Positions 11,028-22,642 of a stretch of 64,000 nt of DNA are shown one piece after another (within the stretch, counting starts at the first letter, position 1; each line of letters begins with the position of its first letter). Source of the stretch: Nephromyces sp. MM_2019 (lineage: Eukaryota; Apicomplexa; Aconoidasida; Nephromycida); assembly GCA_015657535.1 (NCBI GenBank), contig JADHZB010001458.1:21556-85555 (forward strand). The letters are read 5' to 3'. The notes below the pieces were generated by a model. It made no database searches. It saw only the letters and a program-made list of their open reading frames with translations, and had not been told where the DNA came from. The position numbers and the translations under genes are program-made.

Positions 11028-13738
11028 TAAGTGCAATTCCCATAAAATTAACACCAAACAAAAATAACATTATTACAAATAAAAGATGAACTCAAGGGGT
11101 TTGAAAAGAGAGATTCAGCCCGAGTGGCTGATATTTTCCAGCCTGCTAGATGCTCATAGAAAAGTAGCAAATAAAAGAACTCTGGAACTCTAAACTTAGT
11201 AGTTCTATCCAATAAATTATTTTTGGGAATTTTTAGATAATTCTATTGCCATATTCAATGCAAAATCTTCTAACACATTTTTTTCATAAATATCATCACA
11301 TACCATATATTAATCTTTATATTTTCCAAGAAAAAAAAGAACATTTTGCAACAAAAAATAAATCTATTACACATATGATACGGCTAATCAGTAGTAAAAG
11401 CAGCCAAGGAAATAAGAAAGCAGAGCAATGCACACGCAAACCCCAGCTGATAAAAGATGGGAAATAAACTCTAAAGATTAAAACGCATCCTCTACCAGGC
11501 CAGAAATTCATGAAATTCGAAACAACAGCCTTAATACCATTCTTGCAAATCTTCAAAACACAAGGCCAATGAGACCGCGTATAAAATACTCTCATACACG
11601 AAGTTACTGATAAAATAAGTTTTCTTTTTTCCTTAAAAAAAATTCAACACACCCCTACAAATGAATGGCATCATCCTACAAAAACTCAAGAATAAAAGCG
11701 GCATGCTAAAAAATGCTGCTTTCAGCACATGCACATGAGGAAGCCGTTTGTAGATACAAGGCAGACAATACGCACTAAGCTTGGAGGCAATTTTGTCATC
11801 AACACAACATACAAAACACTCCAAAAAAAAATATTCCCCTTCCTCATACAATCGTGTCAAATAAAAGATTATGAGCGGAAGAAGTTGTGATCATCCTAAA
11901 AGAAAAGATAATATATGGCGTGGATTCAAAAAATACATTCCTACATCTCTAAATATAAAACTTATAAATATAATAATAGGCAATGAGCTCGACCTATCGC
12001 TTAAGCTTTCGAGTTAATATACCCTCTAGCAACGGCCGCATGAGCTGCTATTATCACAAGTTGCTTGTAGGAAAGCAGCGCAAACGATTTTATATACAGA
12101 TCATGGAGCCGATATAAAGCATATACTACCCATGAGCATCCCTGCGTAAGCTGCAGAAGAAAATATTCCTCGAATATATACATACTCCAAAAAAGCAGCT
12201 CCAATAGCCACCCCCAAAGCATTTCATATCACCCCGAAAGCATATACAATGCTTATCCAAAAGAATTTACAATCACCCAGAAAGCATTTCCTATCCCATG
12301 CTGACATCTTATTTCATGCGGCCCCAAACAAGTAGTGGAGTCAAATGCATAGACAAAACACGCATTGCAACAATATGCCCACAAACAAGCGGCAACGCTC
12401 AATTATACCCATATTCTATGCGCACTCAGGCAAGTCTCTTAATGTATTCAAATTCCTTCAAAAAAATACTGGAAATGCACACACAAACACGATTACTCAA
12501 ACAAGCTCACAAATCATCAAGTAGGATTTTCATGTGCACAAAGCCACAGCACAACGCCACAGCTTTGTCCTCCACTTACAAACAATTCGTCTATTCTCGT
12601 AAGCAGCAAACTCCCCACCCCTATGCAAGCACTCCACGGTACTCTATCAGGTACTGAAATGACCCAAACTACTCACCATCTTCTAAAATAAGAGAAAAAA
12701 CAAGGGTTAAGGGGAGCAAGAAAGCAGAAAAGAGGTCTTTGACAAGCCTGACTGATTAACTTCAAAAGTAGTGAATTAATCATGAAGTAGCGCCGCTGCT
12801 AGATCACGGCTGAAGCGGTTCACCTCCAATGTGGAAGCACGATAAAACGATGAGAACGAGCCCTCCCCACTAGTGGTTTCCAATTACAGAAGGAGCTTGG
12901 CGGGATAAATTGGGGTAGCATATGTAACTGAGTCTTGTGCTCATTGGTAGCACACAACACACACACATAAGTACTACTTATCATTATGCGCTGAGATTCC
13001 TTGACCACGCAAGGCCTGATAAATTGGGGTAGCGTATGTAACTGAGTCTTGTGCTCATTGGTAGCACACAACACACACAAACACACAAGTAATGCTTATC
13101 ATCATCATTATGCGTTGAGATTTCTCAGGTAAGCTTTAAATCAAAGCTCCTTGAGAATGAAATACAACGAAATCGGCTGAAAGCAACTAGAAAATGTGTG
13201 GACTGCTTTTCTCTCAGCTTTGGCAGAACATAGCATATAAAAAGCTACAAGAGAACTACTCCTTTATTAAGGGTCAATCCTAGCTTAAAGAGAGAACAGC
13301 ATATATGAGATCTATATAGAAAGTAGTCATGGAAAATTTCTAGTAAAAAGAGGGTAATTTATACCGCATGCTGCTAATAATCTTGTTTTCTACTGCCAAA
13401 TATTTCTACGTGATGCAAGAGTAGTTTGAAGTAACAATTAAGCATCCCTAATATATGTTCTGCTAGAAGAAGCTTTGCACACACAAACAAAAAATAAATT
13501 AGAAGCAGAAAATTCTTTTTTATACTTTTTAACTGCAAGTTTAGATGTTTTTCCAAAAAAGAGCACACACGTAAGCGTTATTTACACACAAGCACACGCA
13601 CACTCACGGGCACACAAGCATGCACAGACATGTAAAACCTATTGACGTCATTTAACCTTGCATTCCCAAAATCCTTTGCAATTCAAATAGATTAAATACT
13701 TCGGTGACATTTCGCAGATTAGCTAGATAATGATTTTC
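11028..13738. other. Gene-poor stretch upstream of CPN10
   Basis: No gene is recognised. The stretch is AT-rich with a roughly 114-bp tandem duplication at 12904-13123 and CA-rich tracts near 13.07 kb and 13.57-13.64 kb. The longest frame (12298-12657, +, 119 codons) is a low-similarity, basic, repeat-like sequence without splice context, and I do not annotate it as a gene. Confidence 0.5.
12904..13123. repeat. Tandem duplication, unit about 114 bp, two copies
   Basis: A unit beginning GATAAATTGGGGTAGC starts at 12904 and again at 13018. Both copies run through the same TGTAACTGAGTCTTGTGC segment, a variable CA run, and end near a TATGCG-TGAGAT segment. They differ by a few substitutions and by the length of the CA and ATC runs, which points to a fairly recent duplication. 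Confidence 0.85.
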
Positions 13739-14290
13739 TTACTTGTGTGTGAATGTATAGTTATAAACGAGTAGCCACAGTTTTTTTTTATCGTGCTTGT
13801 TTTCCCTTGCTGCTATAATAGGCGTTACTCGCATAGTACCATCATCCTGGAAGGCGGAAGAAATGTTGTCTATAAAATTTTGATTTTTGCAAGATTTTGA
13901 CGATAAAATTGAATGTGAAAGTTGGAAACAAATCTCAAAATCCAAAGAAAATAAACGAAGAAAGAAAAGATTAAAATCGCCGCTAGAATCTTTGAGCTCA
14001 ATTGTTTTGGGAATTACATTATTTCTTCTCCTTTTTTTTTGGGAATTATATTGCTATTCTTGATTTTCTCTCGTGTCATCGCCCCTCATATTTTTTTTCA
14101 ACAGAAATTCCCTCTTCTTCTTTTCTATAAGCTCACATTTGAAGCTAATGCGTTCATTTCCTTTCTTTAGGTACTCCTCATGACTATACGCATTTCGAAT
14201 TTCATTGCGTAATACGCCTACTCTATGCCTTTTATGAAGAAGCATATACTTAAATCACCTTCCTCTTCCCAAACACTACCCTCGCGAGCA
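13739..14290 (-). CDS. Two exon-like fragments of an unidentified gene or genes
   Basis: A fragment at about 13851-13743 (-) has a good CTTCCAG acceptor, the open frame DDGTMRVTPIIAARENKHDK and what follows, and a GTAAGA donor. A second fragment at 14245-14054 (-) encodes a very hydrophilic stretch (for example HEEYLKKGNERISFKCELIE) ending in a stop, with a possible internal GTGAGC donor. Both have protein-like composition, but the phases I tried do not join. They may be parts of a gene with an unseen middle exon, or of two genes. The family is not recognised. Confidence 0.25.
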
Positions 14291-14832
14291 TTAGACTACT
14301 CTTGCTGTCTTCAATAAAGCTTGTTTGCATTAATATACGGTAAACCGTGGTGTATATTGTATGTCTTCCACCACTTCCTCCTTTTTTTGTTTCTCTTCCT
14401 CTTTCTCTTCTTCTTTCTCTTTCAGTTTTTTTCTTTCGCTTTCTCTTCCTCTTTCCTTTCCTCCCCCTCCTGACCACTACAAAACCTGCACCCAAAAGCC
14501 CCCTTTATGTCGGCGAACACCATCAATGCTCCATTCCTAATAAAAACATCAAAAGGTTAAAAACTGATCAATTTTGAAGATTTTCACTTTATTTCAAAAA
14601 ATCCCTCTTCCTCTTTTTTTTGGGAAGTGCCATCCGGAACCTAAAGCTTCATAAAATTCATCACTACATGGATGTTTTTATGAAACAGGAAAAAATAATC
14701 AAACTAGCAGACCCAATAAACTTTAATTATTTCTTGTTTTCCTACATCATTTGTTTAATATTGTGTTTCCGCATGTAATTATTGGAACACACTCCTCTTT
14801 GCTTCATCAACGGATATATATTGCTAAAGAGG

Positions 14833-17800
14833 ATGGGAATTACCTTCATCGGTCTCGGACTTTCCGATGAGAAGGATATTACTATAAAGGGTCTAGAAGC
14901 TGTCAAGAATGCATCATTTGTATTCCTTGAACATTACACTAGTACCCTCAATGTTAACGTAGAACGAATGGTATGAAGTCCAGAGTGTTGCAGGAATATA
15001 TATAAGGGAGAGGGGGAGATGAAGCGGGAGAAGATGAGGGAGCTGAAGAGGGAGTAGAGGAATGAGAAGAAGATAGAGATTAGTGTAGTAACTATAAACA
15101 GCAGCCGCGAAGAATTCTTTCAATATTTGCTGATAATTTTATTTTCTAATATACTCCGTGATGATTTTAATGTGAAGTTTTTGAAGGTTCGAATGCGTGC
15201 GGCATTTCCTGTTACCTCACCGCAATTATCGATTCTTCAAAAGCGTGAATCTTCAAACAGAACTGATTATGATGAAGATATAGACTTTTTTATTGAAATT
15301 ATGAAGATGTCTACTTTTCTTATTTTCATGAAATTTTAATAAAGATGATTTTTTTTATTTTCGCCAACATACAATTTTCTATTTGAAAAAAGGTTATTTT
15401 AATTCACGAACGCTTATTTTTTCGCTGTTTCAACGATTTTCAGGTCTTTTTTCTATGAAAAAACCTCATGTTAATCGAGTGCATCTTCTTGGAGGTTTTG
15501 CTTGTATATTTTGGGTAGATTTTGAGTATTTCTAGCGTGCCTTTACGCCTTTTAAACTCCTGTTTTAAATTTTTGCTGACAAACTTTGTTTTTTTCTTGC
15601 TTTTCGCGAATAATTTGTAGTTTATAGACAATTTATAGTTGAAATTGCAATTTTTTTTGCTTTTCCTGTTTCACAATTCATCTGTAATACACATTTGACG
15701 GCTTCATCAAGAGTTTTAAAACTGTTTTTAAACTGATTTGCATACTTTAAATTGCTGCCAGAAGCTCATTTGTGAAAACGTGTGATATGAAATAATTTTT
15801 TTAAGATAAAAAGTGCATGTTTGCGAATTTTGTACCATATTGTATGGTTGTTACAAAAAAAAAAATTTTATGGCAAACAGGAGGAGTTCTATGGCCGTAA
15901 ATTGATCCTCACAGATAGAGAAACTGTTGAAGAGGCAGTTGAAGATGAGATACTGGATAAGGCCGAAGAAGGAGATGTTGCATTTCTTGTAGTAGGAGAT
16001 CCATTCTGGTTTGAAAATATGACTTTTTGCTGTTGATAAGCAGTTTTTTCTTCAAATTGAAGTAGAAACTTTTCAAAAAAAATCGCATAAACAGATAATG
16101 AAATATCATGCACACACACACGCACACTGCATATATATTACACTCGAAGAGACTTCATTGCTAAACATTCAGCAATGTCCATCGACTTTAGGTTTATTGC
16201 TTTGTATGCATTTTTCTTTTCCAATTAATGCGATATAATATGTGTTTGAGTGTGTGTTTAGGTGTATGTACACTCGGCTACTTAAGAGATTATGAATTTT
16301 TTTAAGTTTCTTTTTTAGATCAATGTGTTTATTCTTTAATCTTTCACTGTTTTGTGCTTTTAAGTTCTTCTAGAGATGATTGTTTTTTCTTTCACTTTTC
16401 TTTAGATGAAGAAGCTCATCTTCAAATTTTTTTTCTACTTTTTCTTGCTTTTTAGTGCTTCTCTTATTTGCTGATTTTTTTATGTGTGTTAGAGCGTGAA
16501 CTCCTCTTTATTAAGAGGGCGATATTCCTGTCACTGCAAAAGATTCAATACCATCAAAAGATGTTGCTTCAAGTCACACTGCATCTATAACGAGTTTTTT
16601 AATGCCTTTTGGTGCGTGTTGCTCCAACAGTGCTACTACCCATGGAGATACTTATCTTCGTGCGATAAGGAGAGGTATCAAGGTGAAGGTGATTCACAAC
16701 TCGTCGATAATAAATGCAGTCGCTTGTTGCGGATTACAGGTATGCCTCTGGTATGTGTGTGTACAAGTGCGTGTGAAGTGCGTGTGTAATCTCTCTTTTT
16801 CTTTGAGAAAATTACTACAATGTTCCTTTATTTGAGGCTTTCGTTTTTTCAGCTAATACGAATGTAAGTACACCATTTTTCTATCATTCCATGAATCTTC
16901 ATGGTGCTCTTTATAGGCTAGTTGTTAAGAAAATGGCATTTGTGTGTGTGCGAGGGAGTTTTTCGAGTTGCAATACGTGAGATTCCGGCTTTTTTGAGAG
17001 ATGCATATCTGTATATTAGGCTTTTTATTAGCTAGTTTCTCTGAAAATGAAGTTAGTCGATCCTAGTTTCTTATTAATAGCTGAATGCCAATTCTAGTTT
17101 TAAGCGAATGCACACACTCTAAATGATAAAAGATTCGAACTATCCAACGGATAGTCTGCTAATGAAGAAGAAGCAGAAAAATTTTGCTTACTTTTCTGCT
17201 CTCTTGCTCTTCTTAGATTGCATTTTTTTTTATAACTTAGCCTTTTATTCTGATGCTTGATATATTGGTATGTGTGTGTGTGTGTGTGCGTGCAGATCTA
17301 CAGATTTGGTGAAACAGTCTCAATCCCTTTTTTCATGGATAACTGGAAGCCAGGTAGTTTTTACAAAAAGATCTTGAGTAACTTGGCGGCTAATCTCCAC
17401 ACTTTATGTTTGCTAGGTAAGGAAATGTGGTTTTTAAAATCATGCATTTATGTGTGTAGATATGCTTGTGTGTGCGCACGAAGGCATAGATGCCTGCCCA
17501 CCGAACAAGTAGATTTACCTTCTAAATGACGATAATTTGTTGTTCTTATTAGCAGAAATTAGAACCTATTGAGGTGGATATTTATACCTTTTCTCTCTTC
17601 CTCGCTATTTTTTTCGATAAAAAACTTCCTTCTACCTCATCTTCATGCTTCTGCTTGGCTAAGATGGTTATGATTGAGGAATCTTAATCTTACCTGTACT
17701 ACTGTTTTATCTGATTAATAGGAATGCAGTGAAATGTGTGGTTGTATATTCATCCTACACTTTTATAATTCCTTATTTTAAGATACTATCACTTCGTCAA

Positions 17801-20800
17801 TTTCGTTGCATTTGTTTTAAAAAAGAGTATAATTTGTTGCAAGATGGTGCAGGCCATCACATTCTTCTGGTTTTTCATCTTCTTTTTCTTCTTCTCGTTC
17901 ATTCTCTTCTTCTGGTTTTTCATCTTCTAGTCTTTCATCTTCTAGTCTTTCATCTTCTGTTTCTTCTTCTCGTTCATCCTCTTCTTCTGGTTTTTTTTNN
18001 NNNNNNNNNNNNNNNNNNNNNNNNNNNNNNNNNNNNNNNNNNNNNNNNCTTCTTCTGGTTTTTCATCTTCTAGTCTTTCATCTTCTAGTCTTTCATCTTC
18101 TGTTTCTTCTTCTCGTTCATCCTCTTCTTCTGGTTTTTTTTTTTTTCTTCTTCTTCATTCTCTTCTTCATCCGCTTCTTCTAGTTTTTCATCTTCTTTTT
18201 CTTCTTCTCGTTCATCCTCTTCTTCTGGTTTTTCTTCTTCTTCTTCTTCTCCTTTTTTCATTGCTGCCTCTTTCAACTAATTCTTCATTATGGGCTATTT
18301 GCCTCCAATCAATTCTAGTTTTGGTCATCTTTTCATGTTCAATCTTATTTTGTAGATATCAAAGTGAAGGAGCAAAAAATCGAGAATATGATGAAGAGGA
18401 ACAAGATATATGAACCTCCTAGGTATTTCTTTTTTATTCATCTAAACTCAAAGCCAATATGCCTGCATGTGTGTGTGTGTGCGGGATTTCTGGCACGACA
18501 TATCAGCTTGTGTGCTGGAAGTTTGTGTGATATTCCTGTAATTGTGTGTGTTTTCTGGCACAATATATCAGCTTGTGTGTTTTCTTTTTACCGTGTGGTT
18601 TTGGTGTTTTTATCTTTCTTATTTTGAGAAAAAGCTTAGTTTGTCCTTAAAATTTGATCTTCCAGTGCTGCAAAATAGTAGTATATCGCCTGGCATTTAG
18701 TTTTTAGAAGTTGAGTCTAGTAATAGCCGAGAAACCTTGGGGTTTTCCCGGTGTTTTTTCGCATTGATGTGAAATTTGAGGTTTGTTTTTGAAGAGCAGT
18801 ATCTTCACGAGAAGATGAGGATCTTTTGCTAAATATTTTCTTCACTTGTGTGTGTCGCCCGGCAGTAGAAGATTAAGCAAACTAAATAGGGCAGCAGCTG
18901 ATTAAATTGCATGCAACAAATCGTGTTTTTTCGTATTTTTATGTTTTATTTGAAGATAAATTATGAATTTTGTTGGGATTTCTCTTAGAAATGTCGTAAT
19001 TTCATCCAAAATTTCTCGTTAAAAGCTTTGTTGTAAAGCAATGAGCTTTCTCTGCGAAACTTCAGGTTTATGAGTATTGCAGTTGCTATAGAGCAACTGC
19101 TGGAGTTAGAAAAGCTGGAAGGTGCAGGTGGTAAGTATATATGTGTGTGTGTGTGTGTAATTTTTCGTGAAATATCTCTCTAGTATGAAGATATATAGTG
19201 GCATTCAAAAAATAGATTTCTAAAAGATCTTTGATATACAGAAGAAGTTGATAAAATATATTGGGGGGTGTGTGTTTCGAGCTTCTTCAGATAGTGTGTG
19301 TGTGTGTGTGTGTGTATATGTGTTTCGGTGTGTCTATGTGTGAGCTTGTGTCTGTGTGAGCCTGAGTGAACCTGCGTCTGTGTGTGCTTTCTTTTCCAAG
19401 GCTGCTGGGCTTGCTTGCACTATTCTTTGATTTATCGAGTACTCATTTCTTTATTCGCTTTTTTTGGGAGAGTTTTTGCTATTTCATCTATGATTGTCTA
19501 AAAGCATAGTTTGTGTGTGCAGCAATTTCTGAGTCTTCGCTAGGCGTAGGAATTGCAAGGATTGGTGCAGAAGATCAAGTAATAAAAACAGGTGAGCGTA
19601 TGAAGATGAGGTGGGGAAGAGTGAAGAAGCTTCTCATTTTCAAAGTATTAGCTGTTGTAAACGCGGAGCCTATCCAAACCCGAAGGACGAATAAGCCGAT
19701 AGCGAGGCTTTTCAGTGTATTATAGGTATTTCACCGTCATTAAAGGTATATTAGCCGCATCAAAGGCATTTTAGCTGTGTGAAAAGCGTTTTGACTGTAT
19801 TAAAGTATCTCTCACATTAAAGTAAAGTCATCTGATCCTCTGTTTCTTAAAAAACAGTGATTTTTGATGTTTTGATGAAATCTCAAGGTAAGTAGGACAA
19901 AAATTGAAGTCTCTTTTACCTTTATAAGTGCACCTACCCGTGATGATGTTATTTCAAGGATATAACGACTGAGGATACCTAATTATTTCAAGTCATTTGG
20001 AGGATATGTTTCTAGCAGCTTTACAGTATTTCGGCTTAGCTTCATACTCTTACATACTCTTTTTAACCCGATCACTCTCTCCATAAATGAGCTGCTCTCT
20101 CCCTCTCTAACTGAGTTGAGCTCAGTCTCTATGCGCAATTGCCCTCTCTCTACCCCAAAATCACTCTCTCTAACCCGATGGCGCTATAAAAGCTGCTTTA
20201 AACGAAGAAGATGATGCGCGTCTACCTAGAGACATACCCGCCCACTGTGAAACCCGTCAAAAATGACACTCTAAAGCCTTAAAATTCAATTGCCTTTACT
20301 ATAAATTTGGCTGTGTATTCCAAGCACATCACTCTCATTGCTGATACCATCCTTTTACATTAGGCACTCTTGGAGAATTGAAAAAAATGGAATTTGGACC
20401 GCCATTGCATTCCTTGGTAGGTACTCGAAATCATATGCATTTGCTGTGCTCTGCAGCCTAACTTTAGCAGAGTTTGTGTGTGTCTAATATTGCTCTATTG
20501 TGTGCATATCTTTACCTCTGGTGATGGCAAAAATTCCACTTTTTTACTCATTTTCCTCAGTTTTATCTCATTTATTCATCTCTAGAATAAGGCTACTTCC
20601 TTTTAATTTGAAGTAAATGATAATAAAAAAATTGCCTATTTGCTTTACGATATGAAAAATGTTGATTTCAAACTTCTTCCTCCTTCTATCGACACATCCT
20701 TGACTATTAATCATACAGATTTTCCAGCTTCTATTGCATTTATTCGCTATTTCCCCATCATATCTATTTTCCCTATTTTTTGCTCCAAAAAGCTTGATCT

Positions 20801-21073
20801 CTATCTTCTCCTTATCCAAGTCTCCCGATAGAGCTATTCTTTTTGATAAACCTCTTCCTCCTCTTAAAAGGCCTCTTCTTCCCTTTTATAGTTGTTAAGC
20901 TGCCGCCATTTCAGTTACTCAACGTAACTCCTCTTTGGCTTCCTCTACTTTTTGTAATCTGCACTTCTTCAACCTCTCTGCTTACTTTTTCGTAGGTAAT
21001 ATGCGCCCCGAAACTACATGAGATTGAGGAAGAGTTCTTTTCAATACTCCAAAATCCCTTTCCTTCCTTTTAG
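14833..21073 (+). CDS. DPH5: Diphthine methyl ester synthase (diphthamide biosynthesis methyltransferase)
   Basis: This enzyme uses S-adenosylmethionine to methylate the modified histidine of elongation factor 2 on the way to diphthamide; it is cytosolic. Nine exons join in phase to 275 residues, the usual family length: 14833-14970, 15881-16008, 16631-16739, 17296-17416, 18356-18422, 19066-19130, 19523-19591, 20364-20416 and 20996-21073 (TAG). The family signatures appear in order: [108 protein letters not shown] and FGPPLHSL. One oddity is that splicing at exon 2/3 gives GDPFCATTHGD, where the family normally has GDPFGATTH. It follows from a GTTTGA donor, the weakest in the gene. Introns hold TG runs, a 20-bp tandem repeat and a 50-N gap. 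The gene converges on LSM4. Confidence 0.95.
17906..18141. repeat. Assembly gap (50 N) between two identical 93-bp copies
   Basis: The run of N occupies 17999-18048, inside DPH5 intron 4. The 93 bases before it (17906-17998) are identical to the 93 bases after it (18049-18141). Both are pyrimidine-rich CTTCTT/TTTCATCTTCTAG repeats. More diverged copies continue to about 18260. The gap does not touch any exon. Confidence 0.9.
19699..19817. repeat. 20-bp tandem repeat, about 6 units
   Basis: Consecutive 20-bp units begin at 19699, 19719, 19739, 19759, 19779 and 19799. An example is ATTAAAGGTATATTAGCCGC. Units share the pattern ATyAAAGGyATwTTAgCyGt with substitutions but almost no length change. 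The array lies in DPH5 intron 7. Confidence 0.75.
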
Positions 21074-22642
21074 GGGAAGTTTTAAGTACTGCGTGCTTTG
21101 ATAAATAAACGTGAACAGTATGAGACGCGTGTGTGCGTCGCTAAATATGCCAAAAAATGGTGTTTGGATGCCGATATTTACGAAAAATTGGAGTTTATGC
21201 TCTTCAATACAAGTAGAAATATAAAAGCCAAGGAATCCTAGAGTGATTTGTTAGAAAGTGATTTACTCGGGATAAAACCAAAATCTTCAGCTATGCGAGA
21301 AGCAGGCAAAATAGACAAAAATTTTGTAGAGTTTGCTGTGTGTGGAAAGGAAGAGCTAGCGAGATGGGAAGGATTTTGATCTAGCAAAAGTGCATCTGAA
21401 GAGTAGATTGAGCTCTAGAAACTAATGTGTGTGTGTGTGCTGTTTTTCTTTGTACTGTGTGTTGTTACCGTGTGTCACTGTTGTGCGTATGGGTCCTTGT
21501 GTGTGCACCCTGAGAGAGTTGGTTTGATCCAATTCGGTGCGAATACACTACTGTTCACTTCACGTGATTGCTTCAGCTACCGATTTCTATCAAAATATCA
21601 AACAGAAGGAGCTTCATCATAAAATGAAGTTTGCAGTATTCCCAAAGTGATGAATTTTGATGCGATACGCGTATATCTTCACTATTCACATCAGTCTTGC
21701 CACAAAAATTGAGAATAACTTTCATTCTTTATCCCATCTTCTCAATAATAGTTTCTTCACTCTCCTTACAAAGTATGCAGGTGGAATTCACACACACCCG
21801 CTTTTGAGCTACATTTTGCACCTTTTTGAATCAATTCGATAGCATCTGCACCAAAAATTTGAGTTTATTCCATCGAATGCTCTCCAATTTAGCGGTTTTG
21901 CTTGCATCTATCTTCCTCTTAGTGTAGCTTATTCCACCACAATCTCGTTAAAACTATGGATTAGGTCTTGATGTTCTTAAAGTGTCTAAATTTCGGCCAA
22001 AATCTTGCGAATTCATCGAATTAGCCAATAATTTCGCATTTTTATGCTGGCAAATCTAGCGTTGCAACACTATCGAACAAGCTGCACACCATGAGTACCA
22101 GAAAAGCATAATTCCTACACGAATAAGAAAAAAGAGAGCAGCCCCAAAAAGAGGGAAAACCAAGAAAAATGAAGGTAATTATATATGCAGCCAGGAAATC
22201 CTAAGAATAGCTCAGGAGCGGTGGTTTTTGGGGTTATATATGGAGTCTACACATGTCAAGAATAGCTCAGGAGTGGTGATTTTTGGGTATATATTATATA
22301 TGTCCACTACACAAAGTATTTAGAATACTATGGTTTCCTCTACACACACAGGCTTCAAGCTAGTGACCTCAAAGATTGGACATTATTATTCCATCAGTTA
22401 GCTTAGATGACTAACTTTTCTCTGCAATGCCCAAGGAATATGAAACCACATAAAATCCCGATGTAGCCAAATGATACACACCAGTCATTCCTTGAGCATG
22501 CCCTAAACACTAGCGAGTAGGCTGAAGTTGCCAAAATTAGCAAAGACCCTATACAAAAGACACAGGGTTGCATGCGTTTATAAGCATATAGTAGTCACAA
22601 CTCATTAGAGCGATGAGCTTATTCGAAAAAGTGTTTTCAATT
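21074..22642. other. Convergent intergenic region between DPH5 and LSM4
   Basis: Both genes end here, so it contains both 3' UTRs. No coding exon is recognised. A TG run lies at 21425-21440. Two diverged copies of a unit containing AAGAATAGCTCAGGAG lie at about 22202-22240 and 22259-22295. No poly(A) signal can be singled out with confidence in such AT-rich sequence. Confidence 0.5.
22202..22310. repeat. Two-copy direct repeat, spacing about 57 bp
   Basis: AAGAATAGCTCAGGAG followed by a TGGTGATTTTTGGG-like stretch and a TATATAT run occurs twice. The first copy starts near 22202 and the second near 22259. Confidence 0.7.

Noticed and set aside
14250..14577. Arg/Lys-rich (-) and Leu/Phe-rich (+) open frames
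   Set aside because: Both follow from a CTTCTCTTTC polypyrimidine run; the composition reflects the repeat and not a protein.
18085..18276. Minus-strand Glu-rich frame
   Set aside because: Translation of CTTCTT repeats inside DPH5 intron 4.
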